This document shows positions 15,958 through 24,882 of a stretch of DNA of 64,000 nucleotides, one piece after another. Source of the stretch: CALODP01 sp942492055. Its GTDB lineage: Bacteria; Bacteroidota; Ignavibacteria; Ignavibacteriales; Melioribacteraceae. The DNA is taken from assembly GCA_942492055.1 (NCBI GenBank), contig CALODP010000015.1:372001-436000 (forward strand), read 5' to 3'. The position numbers were made by a program, and so were the translations under genes. The notes beneath the pieces are model-generated. The model saw only the letters and a program-made list of their open reading frames with translations, did not search any database and was not told where the DNA came from. Position 1 is the first letter of the stretch. The number at the start of each line of letters is the position of its first letter.

Positions 15958-15963
15958 TAAATC

Positions 15964-16082
15964 AGGTAGAGAAGCTGTCTGCTTCCGAGAGCATAAGGCA
16001 GTGGAATGTTAGACAAACTCGGTATTTGTCGAAACGGACGCCACAGAGAATCCTTAGCAAACTTATTGTTAAGGATTTTTTG
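15964..16082 (+). ncRNA. Structured prophage RNA with complementary hairpin loops
   Basis: A free-standing transcript of about 118 nt is predicted. Hairpin 1 pairs CTGTCTGCT (15975-15983) with AGC (15990-15992) and AGGCAG (15996-16001), with loop TCCGAG. Hairpin 2 pairs GACAAA (16012-16017) with TTTGTC (16025-16030), with loop CTCGGTA. Hairpin 3 is the intrinsic terminator. Loop 1 CCGAG (15985-15989) is the exact complement of loop 2 CTCGG (16018-16022), so the loops can kiss within or between molecules. It lies antisense between MuF and gpG. I know no described family with this layout; a regulatory or packaging role is speculation. Confidence 0.6.
16049..16082 (+). terminator. Intrinsic terminator of the prophage RNA
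   Basis: AATCCTTA (16049-16056) pairs with TAAGGATT (16070-16077), followed by further Ts to 16081. On the opposite strand there is no T-run, so it works rightward. It overlaps the last codons of the leftward MuF gene. Confidence 0.7.
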
Positions 16083-17289
16083 TATATACCAATATACCCT
16101 TTCTTTTCTCGTTAGTGTTTGTGTTTTTTTGATGCATAATGTTCCATACAACATTTCCTTGCTTCCCAATCCTTATTGAAGAAATTAGATTATAATCCTT
16201 TCCTTTATTCCGAAGATCTTTTTTAAATAAACCTATGTATGTCAATCTATAACCATCTTCAAATTCCGTGAGATACACTTCAAATGGGTTTAATAATGTT
16301 TCTAGAAAATGGTTACAAAATCTTTCCCTGCCCTCTGGTCGCTTTTCAAATAAATGCGGTAATTTATCTTTTAGAATAATTACATCCGTGTAAGGGGTTT
16401 TAATTATTTTGGAATATCCAGTAATTCCTAATGTATTTGTTGCTTGCTCAACAGCAGAATCAATTGAACCACATCTCGGTAATATTCCCGGACGGGTGAA
16501 ATAGGAATCATCCAATTGAGCAATATCAGGACGCTTATAATCCTCCCAACTCTGTTGATTTGGTATTGCAGAAGAATTGCCTTTTTCGAAGAATGCACTT
16601 TTCCCGGGATTGTATCTCCATTCTTCAGGAATAATAGAAGTGTCAAAATCTTGCCCTTTAGATAAAGAAAGTCCAGATCTTTCGAGTTCTAATTTACTCA
16701 AAGATTGTACACGACATGCACACTCCCAATCAGAGGGCGGGTAAATAACATCCCAAATTGGATCATCCCACCTAATAACTTTTCCGTGGAACTGTTTATG
16801 AGCAGGTCTTTTTGTCGGTCTGTCTAGTTGTATATATCTCCAATAAGGATGACTTTCAGATGATTCAAGCTGACTTTTATAACGTCCGGAATTATATGCT
16901 ACATTTTGATTGATTCTATAGATTTTTTTTAGTCGTTGTGGAGAGCCAAGTTGAACAACCTTTTCCGGGTCAATTCCTACTTTAGGAGAATACCCAGGAA
17001 CATCTTTTGCTTTTACTTTTCCCCACCATCCTTTCTTTTTTAGAATTGGCTCAAGTCTTTTTGCAAAAGTCTCGTAGGTTGTGCCATGTTTAAAAGAATT
17101 ACATAATTCTTTGTGTATATCTCTCAGAATATCAAACTTCATTGCTTTGGCCACAGTAAAAGTCTTGGCGTGCGATTTCTGCCAAACCTCATTCCAATCC
17201 CATGAAGGTTTGTATCCTTTATTCTCAAACCATCTTACTATTTCCTCCGGGGATTTTTTTAATAGAAAATCTATATTAATATCACTCAT
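16069..17289 (-). CDS. MuF head-morphogenesis protein with C-terminal PBECR2-like nuclease domain
   Basis: A 406-residue protein. Residues ~30-215 are the Mu gpF/SPP1 gp7 minor head domain (YRINQNVAYNSGRY, WRYIQLDRPTKRPAHKQFHG, PPSDWECACRVQSL). Residues ~290-400 match the PBECR2 kind of phage toxin-fold domain: DVIILKDKLPHLFEKRPEGR, LLNPFEVYLTEFEDGYRLTY, IGKQGNVVWNIM, closing KRKGILVYTKN. MuF proteins sit in the head and can carry effector domains released with DNA. The last codons overlap the terminator of the antisense RNA. Confidence 0.75.
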   Translation of the reverse strand: MSDINIDFLLKKSPEEIVRWFENKGYKPSWDWNEVWQKSHAKTFTVAKAMKFDILRDIHKELCNSFKHGTTYETFAKRLEPILKKKGWWGKVKAKDVPGYSPKVGIDPEKVVQLGSPQRLKKIYRINQNVAYNSGRYKSQLESSESHPYWRYIQLDRPTKRPAHKQFHGKVIRWDDPIWDVIYPPSDWECACRVQSLSKLELERSGLSLSKGQDFDTSIIPEEWRYNPGKSAFFEKGNSSAIPNQQSWEDYKRPDIAQLDDSYFTRPGILPRCGSIDSAVEQATNTLGITGYSKIIKTPYTDVIILKDKLPHLFEKRPEGRERFCNHFLETLLNPFEVYLTEFEDGYRLTYIGLFKKDLRNKGKDYNLISSIRIGKQGNVVWNIMHQKNTNTNEKRKGILVYTKNP

Positions 17290-17342
17290 GTCCTATCCAA
17301 ATCAGATTATTAATAGTTGTTTAATGGCGGAATAATATGGCG

Positions 17343-18869
17343 TTAATTCCCGGTTAACTCTTCGTTAGCATCCGTCATACCTTGAAGTTCTTTAATGAAT
17401 AATACCTTCGTAAGGACTTCTTCGAACTTCTTGCTATCCATTTCCGGGTAAAGCTTGAACAATTTTTCACCGAACTCCTTATTGTCTTTGCATTCAGAAG
17501 CAAGCTTTAAGATCGGAGTTATTAAATCATCGGAAAATTCTTGAAAGAGATCATTGGAAAGATCATTAAGTGATGTTTCCGAGAATTCGGTTAAACTAGG
17601 TCTCACTTCTTTTTTTACTTCCGGTGTTTTATCTACAAGATCAAATTCATCAGCTTTGTACCCGAAATTATTGATATAATAACTCTTGGTACGCTTAATA
17701 ATTTGACCGCTTTTGTCGGCTGATTCCGAGAGGGTTTTATCTCTATCGGCAAATTCCTTTTTTGCGTCATCCTCTTCGTAGGTAGTAAATTCGGGATAGT
17801 TACCGGAACCGATATTAAGTTCAACCACCATACGGAATAGCTCAGTATAGAGTTCTTCGGGAAAGTCTTTTAATTGTTTGGCGAGATTGTAAACAATTTC
17901 ATTTCCCGCATTGGCCGATGAGTAACCCCCCTTGCTTTGTTGTTCCGTGGACAGAGCGTTTGTCAGTATTGATTTGTCAATCATGGAATTGCACATATCA
18001 ATGTACATTTTGTAGAGATCGCCGCTCTGCTTTTCGCCTGTTTTATGAAGGTTTACACTATTGCCTTCGGGAACAGCGATAACAGCATCTTGTATCATCA
18101 TTGAAGCTCTAGTTACAAGATCAGCAATTTCATTATCTTTCCATCCGCTTGGATGCCTTATTTCAACATGCGGCATTCCAAATTTCTCTACAAAGACAGA
18201 AAAGAATTTTAGGCCACCACGCTTGAAGGTAACCGGCCAGAAACACCGGCTCAAAGCCTTGTCTCCGTAAGGGTTTTTATAAGTTGGTTCATTCTGCAAA
18301 AGAATGAATCTATATTTAAGATTTGGATGAGCTTCATTTCCAGTCAGAGGAATTCCATCCATCGCGTCCATTGTTCGGAGTCTTAAATTATTCTCCGAAT
18401 CAAAATCAAACCATTCCAGGGGCTTTTCCAGCAACTTAGCCGGGAGCCAATTATTATCTACCTTCTCCCAAACAACCTCAAAAACTGTCATACCCCAAAA
18501 ATGGGCATTGAGAGACTGGCTAATGCCGTCTTTGATTTTGTGCTTGTGTTGTTTAAGGTTAGCAAGAGCATCCTTACAGATTTTGACTTCTTTATCGGAA
18601 GCTTCTCCGGGTTTAATAAACCATTCCAGAGATTTTACACCGTTCTTAAGTCGAATTGTTGTAGATCCGACTTGATCATCCGCCATAAGATCTTCGTAAG
18701 CTCTATTGCTTTTCCCTAGTTTGCGGAGAACCGGATCGGGGTCAGGAAGAAAGTTGAACCAGTCAGTAATTGTTCCGGAAATAGAACTTCTCAGTGCAAT
18801 CTCATTATCGAGAGACAACTCATCAAATGTCTTAAATTCCTTTTCGTTTATATATAACCCGTCTGCCAT
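17343..18869 (-). CDS. Portal protein (DUF935, Mu gp29-like)
   Basis: A 508-residue protein, the usual DUF935 length. Diagnostic stretches are DDQVGSTTIRLKNGVKSLEW, YGDKALSRCFWPVTFKRGGL, FFSVFVEKFGMPHVE, and DAVIAVPEG. It forms the dodecameric DNA channel at the capsid vertex. The start ATG shares a base with the terminase stop, so the two are coupled. The C-terminal ~100 residues are acidic and helical. Confidence 0.9.
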   Translation of the reverse strand: MADGLYINEKEFKTFDELSLDNEIALRSSISGTITDWFNFLPDPDPVLRKLGKSNRAYEDLMADDQVGSTTIRLKNGVKSLEWFIKPGEASDKEVKICKDALANLKQHKHKIKDGISQSLNAHFWGMTVFEVVWEKVDNNWLPAKLLEKPLEWFDFDSENNLRLRTMDAMDGIPLTGNEAHPNLKYRFILLQNEPTYKNPYGDKALSRCFWPVTFKRGGLKFFSVFVEKFGMPHVEIRHPSGWKDNEIADLVTRASMMIQDAVIAVPEGNSVNLHKTGEKQSGDLYKMYIDMCNSMIDKSILTNALSTEQQSKGGYSSANAGNEIVYNLAKQLKDFPEELYTELFRMVVELNIGSGNYPEFTTYEEDDAKKEFADRDKTLSESADKSGQIIKRTKSYYINNFGYKADEFDLVDKTPEVKKEVRPSLTEFSETSLNDLSNDLFQEFSDDLITPILKLASECKDNKEFGEKLFKLYPEMDSKKFEEVLTKVLFIKELQGMTDANEELTGN

Positions 18870-20251
18870 TAATAACCTCCAAAGTAATTATTAAACCTAG
18901 ATAAACTTATCGGACGACCTCCCGAATGGATTCTAACATCCGAACCGTAGTTCCTGGATGCTTCCAACATTAAAGCTAATCCCCAGAAATTATCCGCATG
19001 TCCTTTTTCGTCCCTTGTTGCTTCGTAGCGTGTATTTCCGGCCGCAGTTTTTACGGCGCGAATTTTATAGAGATCATCACGCATTTCTTTGTCGCGGGGA
19101 ATTAAAACTTTACAACCTTCTACAGACACATAAGTATACTCAGCCATCTCTGCCTTAGAGCTGTTTGTAAAGGTTACTTCCTCTACTTTATTGCTTCCGA
19201 ACTTCTCTTTGGCTCTTTCTGCCATTTGCATACCTAATCCGGTTGCGTCAATGCAAGCCCGTCTCATTAACGGATGAGAAAGTAAATAATAGATATACTC
19301 TTCCTGCTTTGTAAAAGTTGTATCCTTTAAGGAAATTTTTAAGCGGGTGTAGATAATTTCTCCGAGAAGCTCACCAACTATTATTGAAGTACGGTCACTT
19401 TTTCGACCGACATCAATTCCGGCAAAAAGCGGACCGGTAGCTAAGGCAAATAATTTATCAATATCCTCGAATAGTATATTATCTCGCTCAATCGCATTAA
19501 TAAGATCATAAGTAAGAAGATGGTTTGCGCTGTCGGAGCGTGGGATACAATAGAATTCTTCATCGATAGCCTCTTGAGTCATACCGGAGAAAGTATCTTC
19601 CAGAAACTCAGAAATATCTTCTTCGCTAGCTTTGTGTCCAAGTATCCTATCAACCAATCCTTCTTTAATAGCTCGATCAATCGGGATATTATGATGACTC
19701 CAATTTTTCATTGAGCCTTCTTTCCCTTTTTTGATCTCCTTAATAAGACTATTAAAAAAGCTTCCATCTCCGTTGTGGGTAGAAATAATTCTTACTCTAT
19801 TTCCCCACATCATCGAAGGCTTTGCCGCGGTGAACATTTTTACCTGATCACGGTGATGAGCAAACTCATCAAGAATAATGTCACCACCTTTTGATCTGAA
19901 TTTCTCCGGATTCGATGAAATTGCGTTTACCTGAACATCATTACTAAATACAACTCTATGAGCCGTTATATCCTGGTCTTTATCGATCAGCACTTCACCG
20001 ATATGTTTGGCGGCAGTGTTTAATATTTTTGCCCACCACCCGACATAATCTATAAACTCCTCAGCTGCGGATAAATCAGCTGAGGAGAACCAAGTCTTTT
20101 TATTTTTCACGTTATCGCTGGCAGAGTCTCTTACTGTTCGATACGATTCTCCGTACGTTATACCGGTACGACGGGATTTTTCAACAATAGAAAACCGTGC
20201 CGGATCATTAATCCAATCCTTTTGATAACCGAAAAAATATTTCTTATCCAT
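18869..20251 (-). CDS. Terminase large subunit (Mu gp28-like)
   Basis: A 460-residue protein. The Walker A-like EKSRRTGITYG (24-34) is the Mu gp28 variant and the Walker B is IILDE (125-129). The nuclease domain has the RNase H-like FAGIDVGRKSDRTSI near residue 275 and CIDATGLG further on. It powers headful packaging and cuts DNA. It overlaps the methylase gene upstream by 8 bases and the portal gene downstream by 1 base. Confidence 0.9.
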   Translation of the reverse strand: MDKKYFFGYQKDWINDPARFSIVEKSRRTGITYGESYRTVRDSASDNVKNKKTWFSSADLSAAEEFIDYVGWWAKILNTAAKHIGEVLIDKDQDITAHRVVFSNDVQVNAISSNPEKFRSKGGDIILDEFAHHRDQVKMFTAAKPSMMWGNRVRIISTHNGDGSFFNSLIKEIKKGKEGSMKNWSHHNIPIDRAIKEGLVDRILGHKASEEDISEFLEDTFSGMTQEAIDEEFYCIPRSDSANHLLTYDLINAIERDNILFEDIDKLFALATGPLFAGIDVGRKSDRTSIIVGELLGEIIYTRLKISLKDTTFTKQEEYIYYLLSHPLMRRACIDATGLGMQMAERAKEKFGSNKVEEVTFTNSSKAEMAEYTYVSVEGCKVLIPRDKEMRDDLYKIRAVKTAAGNTRYEATRDEKGHADNFWGLALMLEASRNYGSDVRIHSGGRPISLSRFNNYFGGY

Positions 20252-20996
20252 AATTGGTAATTATTAATTCTTTGTACATTTTGTTTTTTATAACCTTTTT
20301 GTTAATTCCGTTTGCTCTTTCGACTCTTTCAATGTTGAATTCCTTGAACATTTCTAAGTTTTCAGGACAATCGTCAATTGTAAGCAGAAATTTTCCTTTA
20401 AGGCTGCGGATTTGACTTAAGAACTCTTCGTAATCCATTCGACCGGTTTTATATTGATGGCCAAACCGGTAAGGAGGATCGAGGAAAAAGAAATTATCTT
20501 CACTATCATATAATGCGAAGATCTCCTTGTAGTCTCGATTCTCGATTTTTACTTTGTCGAGACGTTTGGCAACTTGCATTATCTGGTCAACCATTCTCGT
20601 GAGAGATTTTGTAGAGTTGTCCTTTTTGCTAGTCCCGTAATGTTCTCCTTGCGCGCCAAAGCTTCTTTTGATCAGATAAAAGAATCTGGCCGCCTTTTGA
20701 ATATCCGTTATTCCTTCTCGAGTCAACAGATCCCCGAAAAGCTCTCTTGAGTCAATCATTAACTCAAGTTCTTTTTCAAGTGCTTCGGGATGATATTTCG
20801 CAACCATAAAAAGATTGGTTAATCTTGAGTCTATATCATTGTAGACTTCAAGATTAGCCCATCTCTCCTTTAGAAAAAGTAACCATCCCGCTCCACCGAA
20901 TACTTCGATATACCCGTTGAAGTTTTTCGGAAAACGCTCCGCAAGTTTCTTTCTTAGAATTCGCTTTCCGCCTACCCAGCATATTAAGCTATCCAT
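20244..20996 (-). CDS. DNA adenine methylase (D12 class, Dam-like)
   Basis: A 250-residue protein with motif X WVGGKR (7-12), motif I EVFGGAG (31-37) and catalytic motif IV DPPY (173-176). D12-class enzymes methylate adenine N6, often GATC. It starts after AAGGAAG and is embedded in the packaging module between TerS and TerL, where it may mask phage DNA from host restriction or time packaging. The 187 bp upstream (20997-21183) hold no gene. Confidence 0.85.
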   Translation of the reverse strand: MDSLICWVGGKRILRKKLAERFPKNFNGYIEVFGGAGWLLFLKERWANLEVYNDIDSRLTNLFMVAKYHPEALEKELELMIDSRELFGDLLTREGITDIQKAARFFYLIKRSFGAQGEHYGTSKKDNSTKSLTRMVDQIMQVAKRLDKVKIENRDYKEIFALYDSEDNFFFLDPPYRFGHQYKTGRMDYEEFLSQIRSLKGKFLLTIDDCPENLEMFKEFNIERVERANGINKKVIKNKMYKELIITNYG

Positions 20997-21183
20997 TTGT
21001 TCTTCCTTATAATTTGATAAGTAACAAGGGATTTTAGCCGATTTATATAAAAAGTTCTGAGTTATGCCAGTAAAGTGCGTTTAATACGCTTTAATCCGCC
21101 GTTAAAAACTCGGTTTATAATTTTCTGGTCTGTTTGTACCAATTGAGCCGAGAAAAGCCTCCTACGACGCTCCTAGAGTTTTT

Positions 21184-21600
21184 TTATAATCCGAAGATTT
21201 CTTTCTCCATTTGAGCAAGAGTTTCCTTAGAAAGCACTTTCTTTTCATCTTTCACTTCCTCTTTCGGAGAATCATCAAGAACGTCTCTTATATCATTGAA
21301 AGACTTAAGAGCCTGGATGTATTTGGCAACCGCAAAATGCAACATGGGATCATTATTCTCTTTCGCTTCCTTAATAGTTGATTTAATAGTATCTACAAGT
21401 GACTGCCGTATATCTTCACTTGCGTTACACCTCTGGTTTCTTAATGTAACCCAGTCAGCTTCATCTTTACCGTCCAAGTTATTCTTCCAATTGTATAAAG
21501 TTTTACGGCTGACCGGCTTGGATAAAACCTTTTCGATTGTACTCAGACCAAACCCATGCTCGATATAGTATTTTTTTGCTTCTAATCTTTCAGGTTTCAT
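21184..21600 (-). CDS. Terminase small subunit-like protein (DUF1804/HTH)
   Basis: A 138-residue protein from ATG 21600; a TTG three codons earlier would overlap the preceding gene. The N-terminal HTH matches small terminases of Mu-like phages (KKYYIEHGFGLSTIEKVLSK, VSRKTLYNWKNNLDG, DWVTLRNQR). A helical middle and an acidic C-terminus (KETLAQMEKEIFGL) follow. It recognises DNA for packaging initiation. Confidence 0.65.
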   Translation of the reverse strand: MKPERLEAKKYYIEHGFGLSTIEKVLSKPVSRKTLYNWKNNLDGKDEADWVTLRNQRCNASEDIRQSLVDTIKSTIKEAKENNDPMLHFAVAKYIQALKSFNDIRDVLDDSPKEEVKDEKKVLSKETLAQMEKEIFGL

Positions 21601-21601
21601 A

Positions 21602-21859
21602 TCAATCAAAATTATAAGTTTCTTTTAACCGCTTAATCTTCTCGTCTTCTGCTTTAGCAGACTTTTGAATTTCTTTTAAGTGTTCGATTAATACATCACA
21701 CTTATCGAAATCGATATTGAGATAATCTTTCTCGAATAAAATACTATCAATCTCTTGACGAAGAGATTCAATATGAGAGCCGGCACGAACACCAAGCTCC
21801 ATCAGATGCTTCTTTGCTCCTTCCAGTTTGCCGAGAGCAAGTATTCTTTGATCATTCAT
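21602..21859 (-). CDS. Coiled-coil protein of the packaging module (85 aa)
   Basis: A short helical protein (ALGKLEGAKKHLMELGVRAG, EHLKEIQKSAKAEDEKIKRL). Mu-like phages have small genes of this kind before terminase. Its function is unknown. It ends one base before the TerS start. Confidence 0.5.
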   Translation of the reverse strand: MNDQRILALGKLEGAKKHLMELGVRAGSHIESLRQEIDSILFEKDYLNIDFDKCDVLIEHLKEIQKSAKAEDEKIKRLKETYNFD

Positions 21860-21874
21860 CCAATAGTCTCCGAA

Positions 21875-22183
21875 CTATTTTTTAATGTTATCAATCTTAT
21901 CTTCAAGGGAAGTAAGTGTCTGTGCTAATAATGCTTTGTATTTGGTATCCTCTTTTACAATCTCCAGAATCGCGTCAGTTGTTTTGTTCATCTGCTCGTA
22001 AATCTGCTTTGTTTGCCTTTCCGTTGATTTTGTGGTGTGATACCAAATGAATAGAAGAACCCCCGCGATTCCTCCCTGGACAAGGTAATCCAAATATGGT
22101 AAGCCGGGCGGTTGGAATTGTTGAAGTTGCTGAAGCAATACGAAGCTTATATAACTCAACAAAGGGAAAATTTTAGCCATCAT
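21875..22183 (-). CDS. Small membrane-anchored coiled-coil protein (holin- or DUF2730-like)
   Basis: A 102-residue protein from ATG 22183 (AAGG ~10 bases upstream; GTG 22192 is possible). It has an N-terminal hydrophobic segment (FPLLSYISFVLLQQ), a second membrane segment (GGIAGVLLFIWYHTT), then a coiled coil (QIYEQMNKTTDAILEIVKED, LEDKIDNIKK). This layout occurs in BhlA-type holins and in DUF2730 proteins of Mu-like phages. It is the first gene of the leftward module. Confidence 0.5.
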   Translation of the reverse strand: MMAKIFPLLSYISFVLLQQLQQFQPPGLPYLDYLVQGGIAGVLLFIWYHTTKSTERQTKQIYEQMNKTTDAILEIVKEDTKYKALLAQTLTSLEDKIDNIKK

Positions 22184-22222
22184 AAATAACACGCCTTGAA
22201 AAAATTAGAAAATACGAGCGCA

Positions 22223-22237
22223 AGGTAATTAATACCT
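22223..22237. promoter_or_regulatory. Palindromic operator in the divergent late control region
   Basis: AGGTAATTAATACCT is a 15-bp inverted repeat (AGGTA/TACCT around ATTAA) in the 186-bp gap between the leftward packaging module and the rightward capsid-tail module. Mor/C-type activators bind spaced inverted repeats of this size. It is the best candidate site for coordinated late activation; this is inferred from position and symmetry. Confidence 0.45.
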
Positions 22238-22369
22238 ATTCTTAAGGCATGCGACTGAGTTCGCGACAGAGTTTACGAAAAGGTCGATTTCGGTTCAGAA
22301 TTGAGGTTTTTAGATTTGCACCAGAAAGATAACGAAACGCCGAACTTAAATCAAAACACGGATTAAAAA

Positions 22370-23428
22370 ATGGCAACAATAACTCTTGACTTAATGAGAC
22401 CAGGAGTCTGGAACGGGATAAACGTGACTAAAGAGTATATCAAAAAGATATTTAACTCAACCCGGAACCGGGAATATCAAAATGACGAATTCCCACACGT
22501 AAAAGGACATCCGCGCGATAATTCTCCGGCGGAAGGATGGGCAAACAAAAACAATTTGATAATTGACGATGACAATCATCTGAAGATAAAAATGGAAAAA
22601 GATGATCTGAATAAGAATTTCTTGGAAGAAATTAAAGAAAAGAAATTCAAAAACATCTCAATTTCGTTGAGACCGGATTATTCCATTCGGCATATAGGAT
22701 GGTTCGGAGGGGCTCCCACTGCAGTATCAGGCTTAAAGCCGGCTTTTGGCGAAGGAACAAATTTCTCGGAAGATCTAACATTTAACTGTACCGAATTCAA
22801 TTCTACCGAGCAAGACGAAGATATGATTATTGAGTTCTCCGAATTTGAAATCAGTCGTCATCAAATGAATACGGCCAAAAGACTATTCCGCCGAATCAAA
22901 AACTTTTTTATCTCAAAATATGATTTGGAAACAGCCGACGTATTAATACCGGAAGGAGAATTAGAGTTAGTTAACGATCCTTTTTACGTGTATAGAAAGG
23001 AAAATAACAATTTCTCAGAAATAGACAGGACCAGCAAAATGGATTTAACCCCTGAAGAAGTTCAAGAACTTCAACGCAAAGCAGATGAAAACAGCACTCT
23101 GAAAGCACAGTTGGCGCAAAAAGAAGCCGATGAGCGATACAGAAAAGCAATTAATTTCTGCGAGAAGGAGCTAAGCAATAACGTTACTCCGGCAATGAGA
23201 CCTAAAATTGCTCATACAATTGCCTTTTTGGAAGAGAATTCCAAGCCAATTGAGTTTAGCGAAGATGGCTCTACCGTATCAGTTGATCCGTTAAGTGTAT
23301 TTAAGGAAGTATTACAAAAGCTTCCACCAATGGAATTTTCCGAATACGCAAAAAACGGAAAGGACGAAGAATCGGAAGAAGATAAGCTCTACACAGAGGC
23401 TACAGAAATAGCTTCCGCACTAAACTAA
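22370..23428 (+). CDS. Mu gpI-like prohead protease/scaffold
   Basis: A 352-residue protein. The N-terminal part holds the Mu-like protease pattern VKGHPRDNSPAEGWANK, then KNISISLRPDYSIRHIGWFG and GAPTAVSGLKPAFGEG. The C-terminal ~120 residues are helical and charged, as in scaffolds (DLTPEEVQELQRKADENSTL). Such proteins guide prohead assembly and cleave scaffold. It is the first gene of the rightward late operon. Confidence 0.8.
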   Translation: MATITLDLMRPGVWNGINVTKEYIKKIFNSTRNREYQNDEFPHVKGHPRDNSPAEGWANKNNLIIDDDNHLKIKMEKDDLNKNFLEEIKEKKFKNISISLRPDYSIRHIGWFGGAPTAVSGLKPAFGEGTNFSEDLTFNCTEFNSTEQDEDMIIEFSEFEISRHQMNTAKRLFRRIKNFFISKYDLETADVLIPEGELELVNDPFYVYRKENNNFSEIDRTSKMDLTPEEVQELQRKADENSTLKAQLAQKEADERYRKAINFCEKELSNNVTPAMRPKIAHTIAFLEENSKPIEFSEDGSTVSVDPLSVFKEVLQKLPPMEFSEYAKNGKDEESEEDKLYTEATEIASALN

Positions 23429-23454
23429 TCATTTAATAAAGGATATAGGTAAAA

Positions 23455-23808
23455 ATGGAACTTGGAACTGAAACTGCAAGCTATACCCCGGAAAATCTAC
23501 TGGCGGGAAATTTCCCGGTAGAGGTTATGCCGTTTACGGTAGCTTCCGGAGCCGGTGTAATTGCTAAACACACCGTTTTGGGAAGAGTGACAGCTACTGG
23601 GAAACTAAAACCATATGACGATGCGGCAACAGACGGAAGCGAAGTTGCGGAAGTTATTTTGGCCGAAGATATTGACGCTACTTCGGAAGATGTCCCGGTA
23701 CAAACATACGTAACCGGCTCGTTCAACAAGGCCGCTTTGGTCGGAATTGATGACGTGGCTATTATCCAGCTTCGTAAAGTTGGAATCTTTGTAAAAGTAA
23801 TTCTTTAA
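23455..23808 (+). CDS. Capsid decoration protein (lambda gpD-like)
   Basis: A 117-residue protein with the head-decoration pattern: an acidic N-terminus, LLAGNFPVEVMPFTVASGAG, VLGRVTATGKLKPYDDAATD, and VTGSFNKAALVG. It trims and stabilises the expanded capsid. It sits between protease and major capsid, as in lambda-type head operons. Confidence 0.8.
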   Translation: MELGTETASYTPENLLAGNFPVEVMPFTVASGAGVIAKHTVLGRVTATGKLKPYDDAATDGSEVAEVILAEDIDATSEDVPVQTYVTGSFNKAALVGIDDVAIIQLRKVGIFVKVIL

Positions 23809-23827
23809 TTAATTCTCGGAGAGAATA

Positions 23828-24880
23828 ATGGTAATAGATGTATTTGAACAAGCCACCCTTGATGGTCTTGTTCAAACTATTAAGCAACCTACAACGTTTC
23901 TTCGCGATCGGTTCTTCGGCGAAGAAACCGTACAGGAACACTCCACTGACGCTATTTTAGTTGACATCGAAGTGGAAGGTGAAAAACTTGCGGCTTTTGT
24001 CTCAAGTGAGGAAGGTGCCGCAATAGTAGGAGGAGAAGGATATGCCTCCCAAATGGTCAAAACCCCGAACATACAGATGATGACACCACTAAAGCCGGAG
24101 GACTTCATTAATACCCGTCAGCCCGGTAGTGTTGGTATTACAGCTAAATCGGATCAAGCATTTAGAAAGAAAGTCTTGACGAAGCTGGCTAGAGAACTTA
24201 AGTCGATGAAAGACCGAACGACAAGAACGGAAGAATGGATGGCAGCTCAAGCCCTATTCAACGGAAAATGGTCTGTAACTCTTCCGCAAAACGGAAAGAA
24301 ATATACTATTGATTTCAAACGACCGGCGGAACATGATATAACATTGACCGGGTCTGACTTGTGGACAGACCATGTAAATGCTGATCCGTTAGGTTTAATT
24401 GATCTAAAATCCAGATTAATAACACAATCAGTCGGCATTCAGCCTACATGTGTGATAATGGATAAAACAACCAAGGGACATTTCCTTGCCTGCGATAAAG
24501 TCCAAAAGGCTTTAGACAACCGAGGAATGAGACGAGGTGAGGTGGATACCACAAAAGAGGAACTCCAAGCCGGTGCTAAGAAATTCGCTGAGCTTGACGG
24601 GATCAATTATTACGAATATGATTCGACCTACATCGACTATGATGGTACAAGAAAATCATTCGTTCCTGACGGAAAGATTGTTTTAACCGGGAAATGCGAC
24701 GGCAACAGACGCCATTACGGTCCGATAAAAGATTTTGACGCAATGCCGAATATCGTCAGACGATATTTCTCAAAAAACTGGGTGCAAAAGATGCCGTCAA
24801 AATGGTGGTTATCACTTGAATCGCATCCGCTCTTAGCAATGCATCAACCTCAGGCAGCCGTAACCATTAAGGTGAGGTAA
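23828..24880 (+). CDS. Major capsid protein (Phage_cap_E family)
   Basis: A 350-residue protein of the lambda gpE family: FLRDRFFG near residue 24, AILVDIEVEGEKLAAFVSSE, MTPLKPEDFINTRQPG near 90, and the late MPNIVRRYFSKNWVQKMPS. An HK97-type fold is expected. It starts after GGAGAG and is followed at 3 bases by the next gene. Confidence 0.9.
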   Translation: MVIDVFEQATLDGLVQTIKQPTTFLRDRFFGEETVQEHSTDAILVDIEVEGEKLAAFVSSEEGAAIVGGEGYASQMVKTPNIQMMTPLKPEDFINTRQPGSVGITAKSDQAFRKKVLTKLARELKSMKDRTTRTEEWMAAQALFNGKWSVTLPQNGKKYTIDFKRPAEHDITLTGSDLWTDHVNADPLGLIDLKSRLITQSVGIQPTCVIMDKTTKGHFLACDKVQKALDNRGMRRGEVDTTKEELQAGAKKFAELDGINYYEYDSTYIDYDGTRKSFVPDGKIVLTGKCDGNRRHYGPIKDFDAMPNIVRRYFSKNWVQKMPSKWWLSLESHPLLAMHQPQAAVTIKVR

Positions 24881-24882
24881 TT

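Noticed and set aside
15961..16046. tRNA-like appearance (GGTAGAG, TCGAAA, ...ACGCCA)
   Set aside because: No consistent acceptor, anticodon and T stems can be drawn; the hairpin/kissing-loop fold explains the pairing better.
15957..16169. 70-codon leftward frame between gpG and MuF
   Set aside because: It is antisense to the structured RNA gene, has no ribosome site and overlaps MuF.
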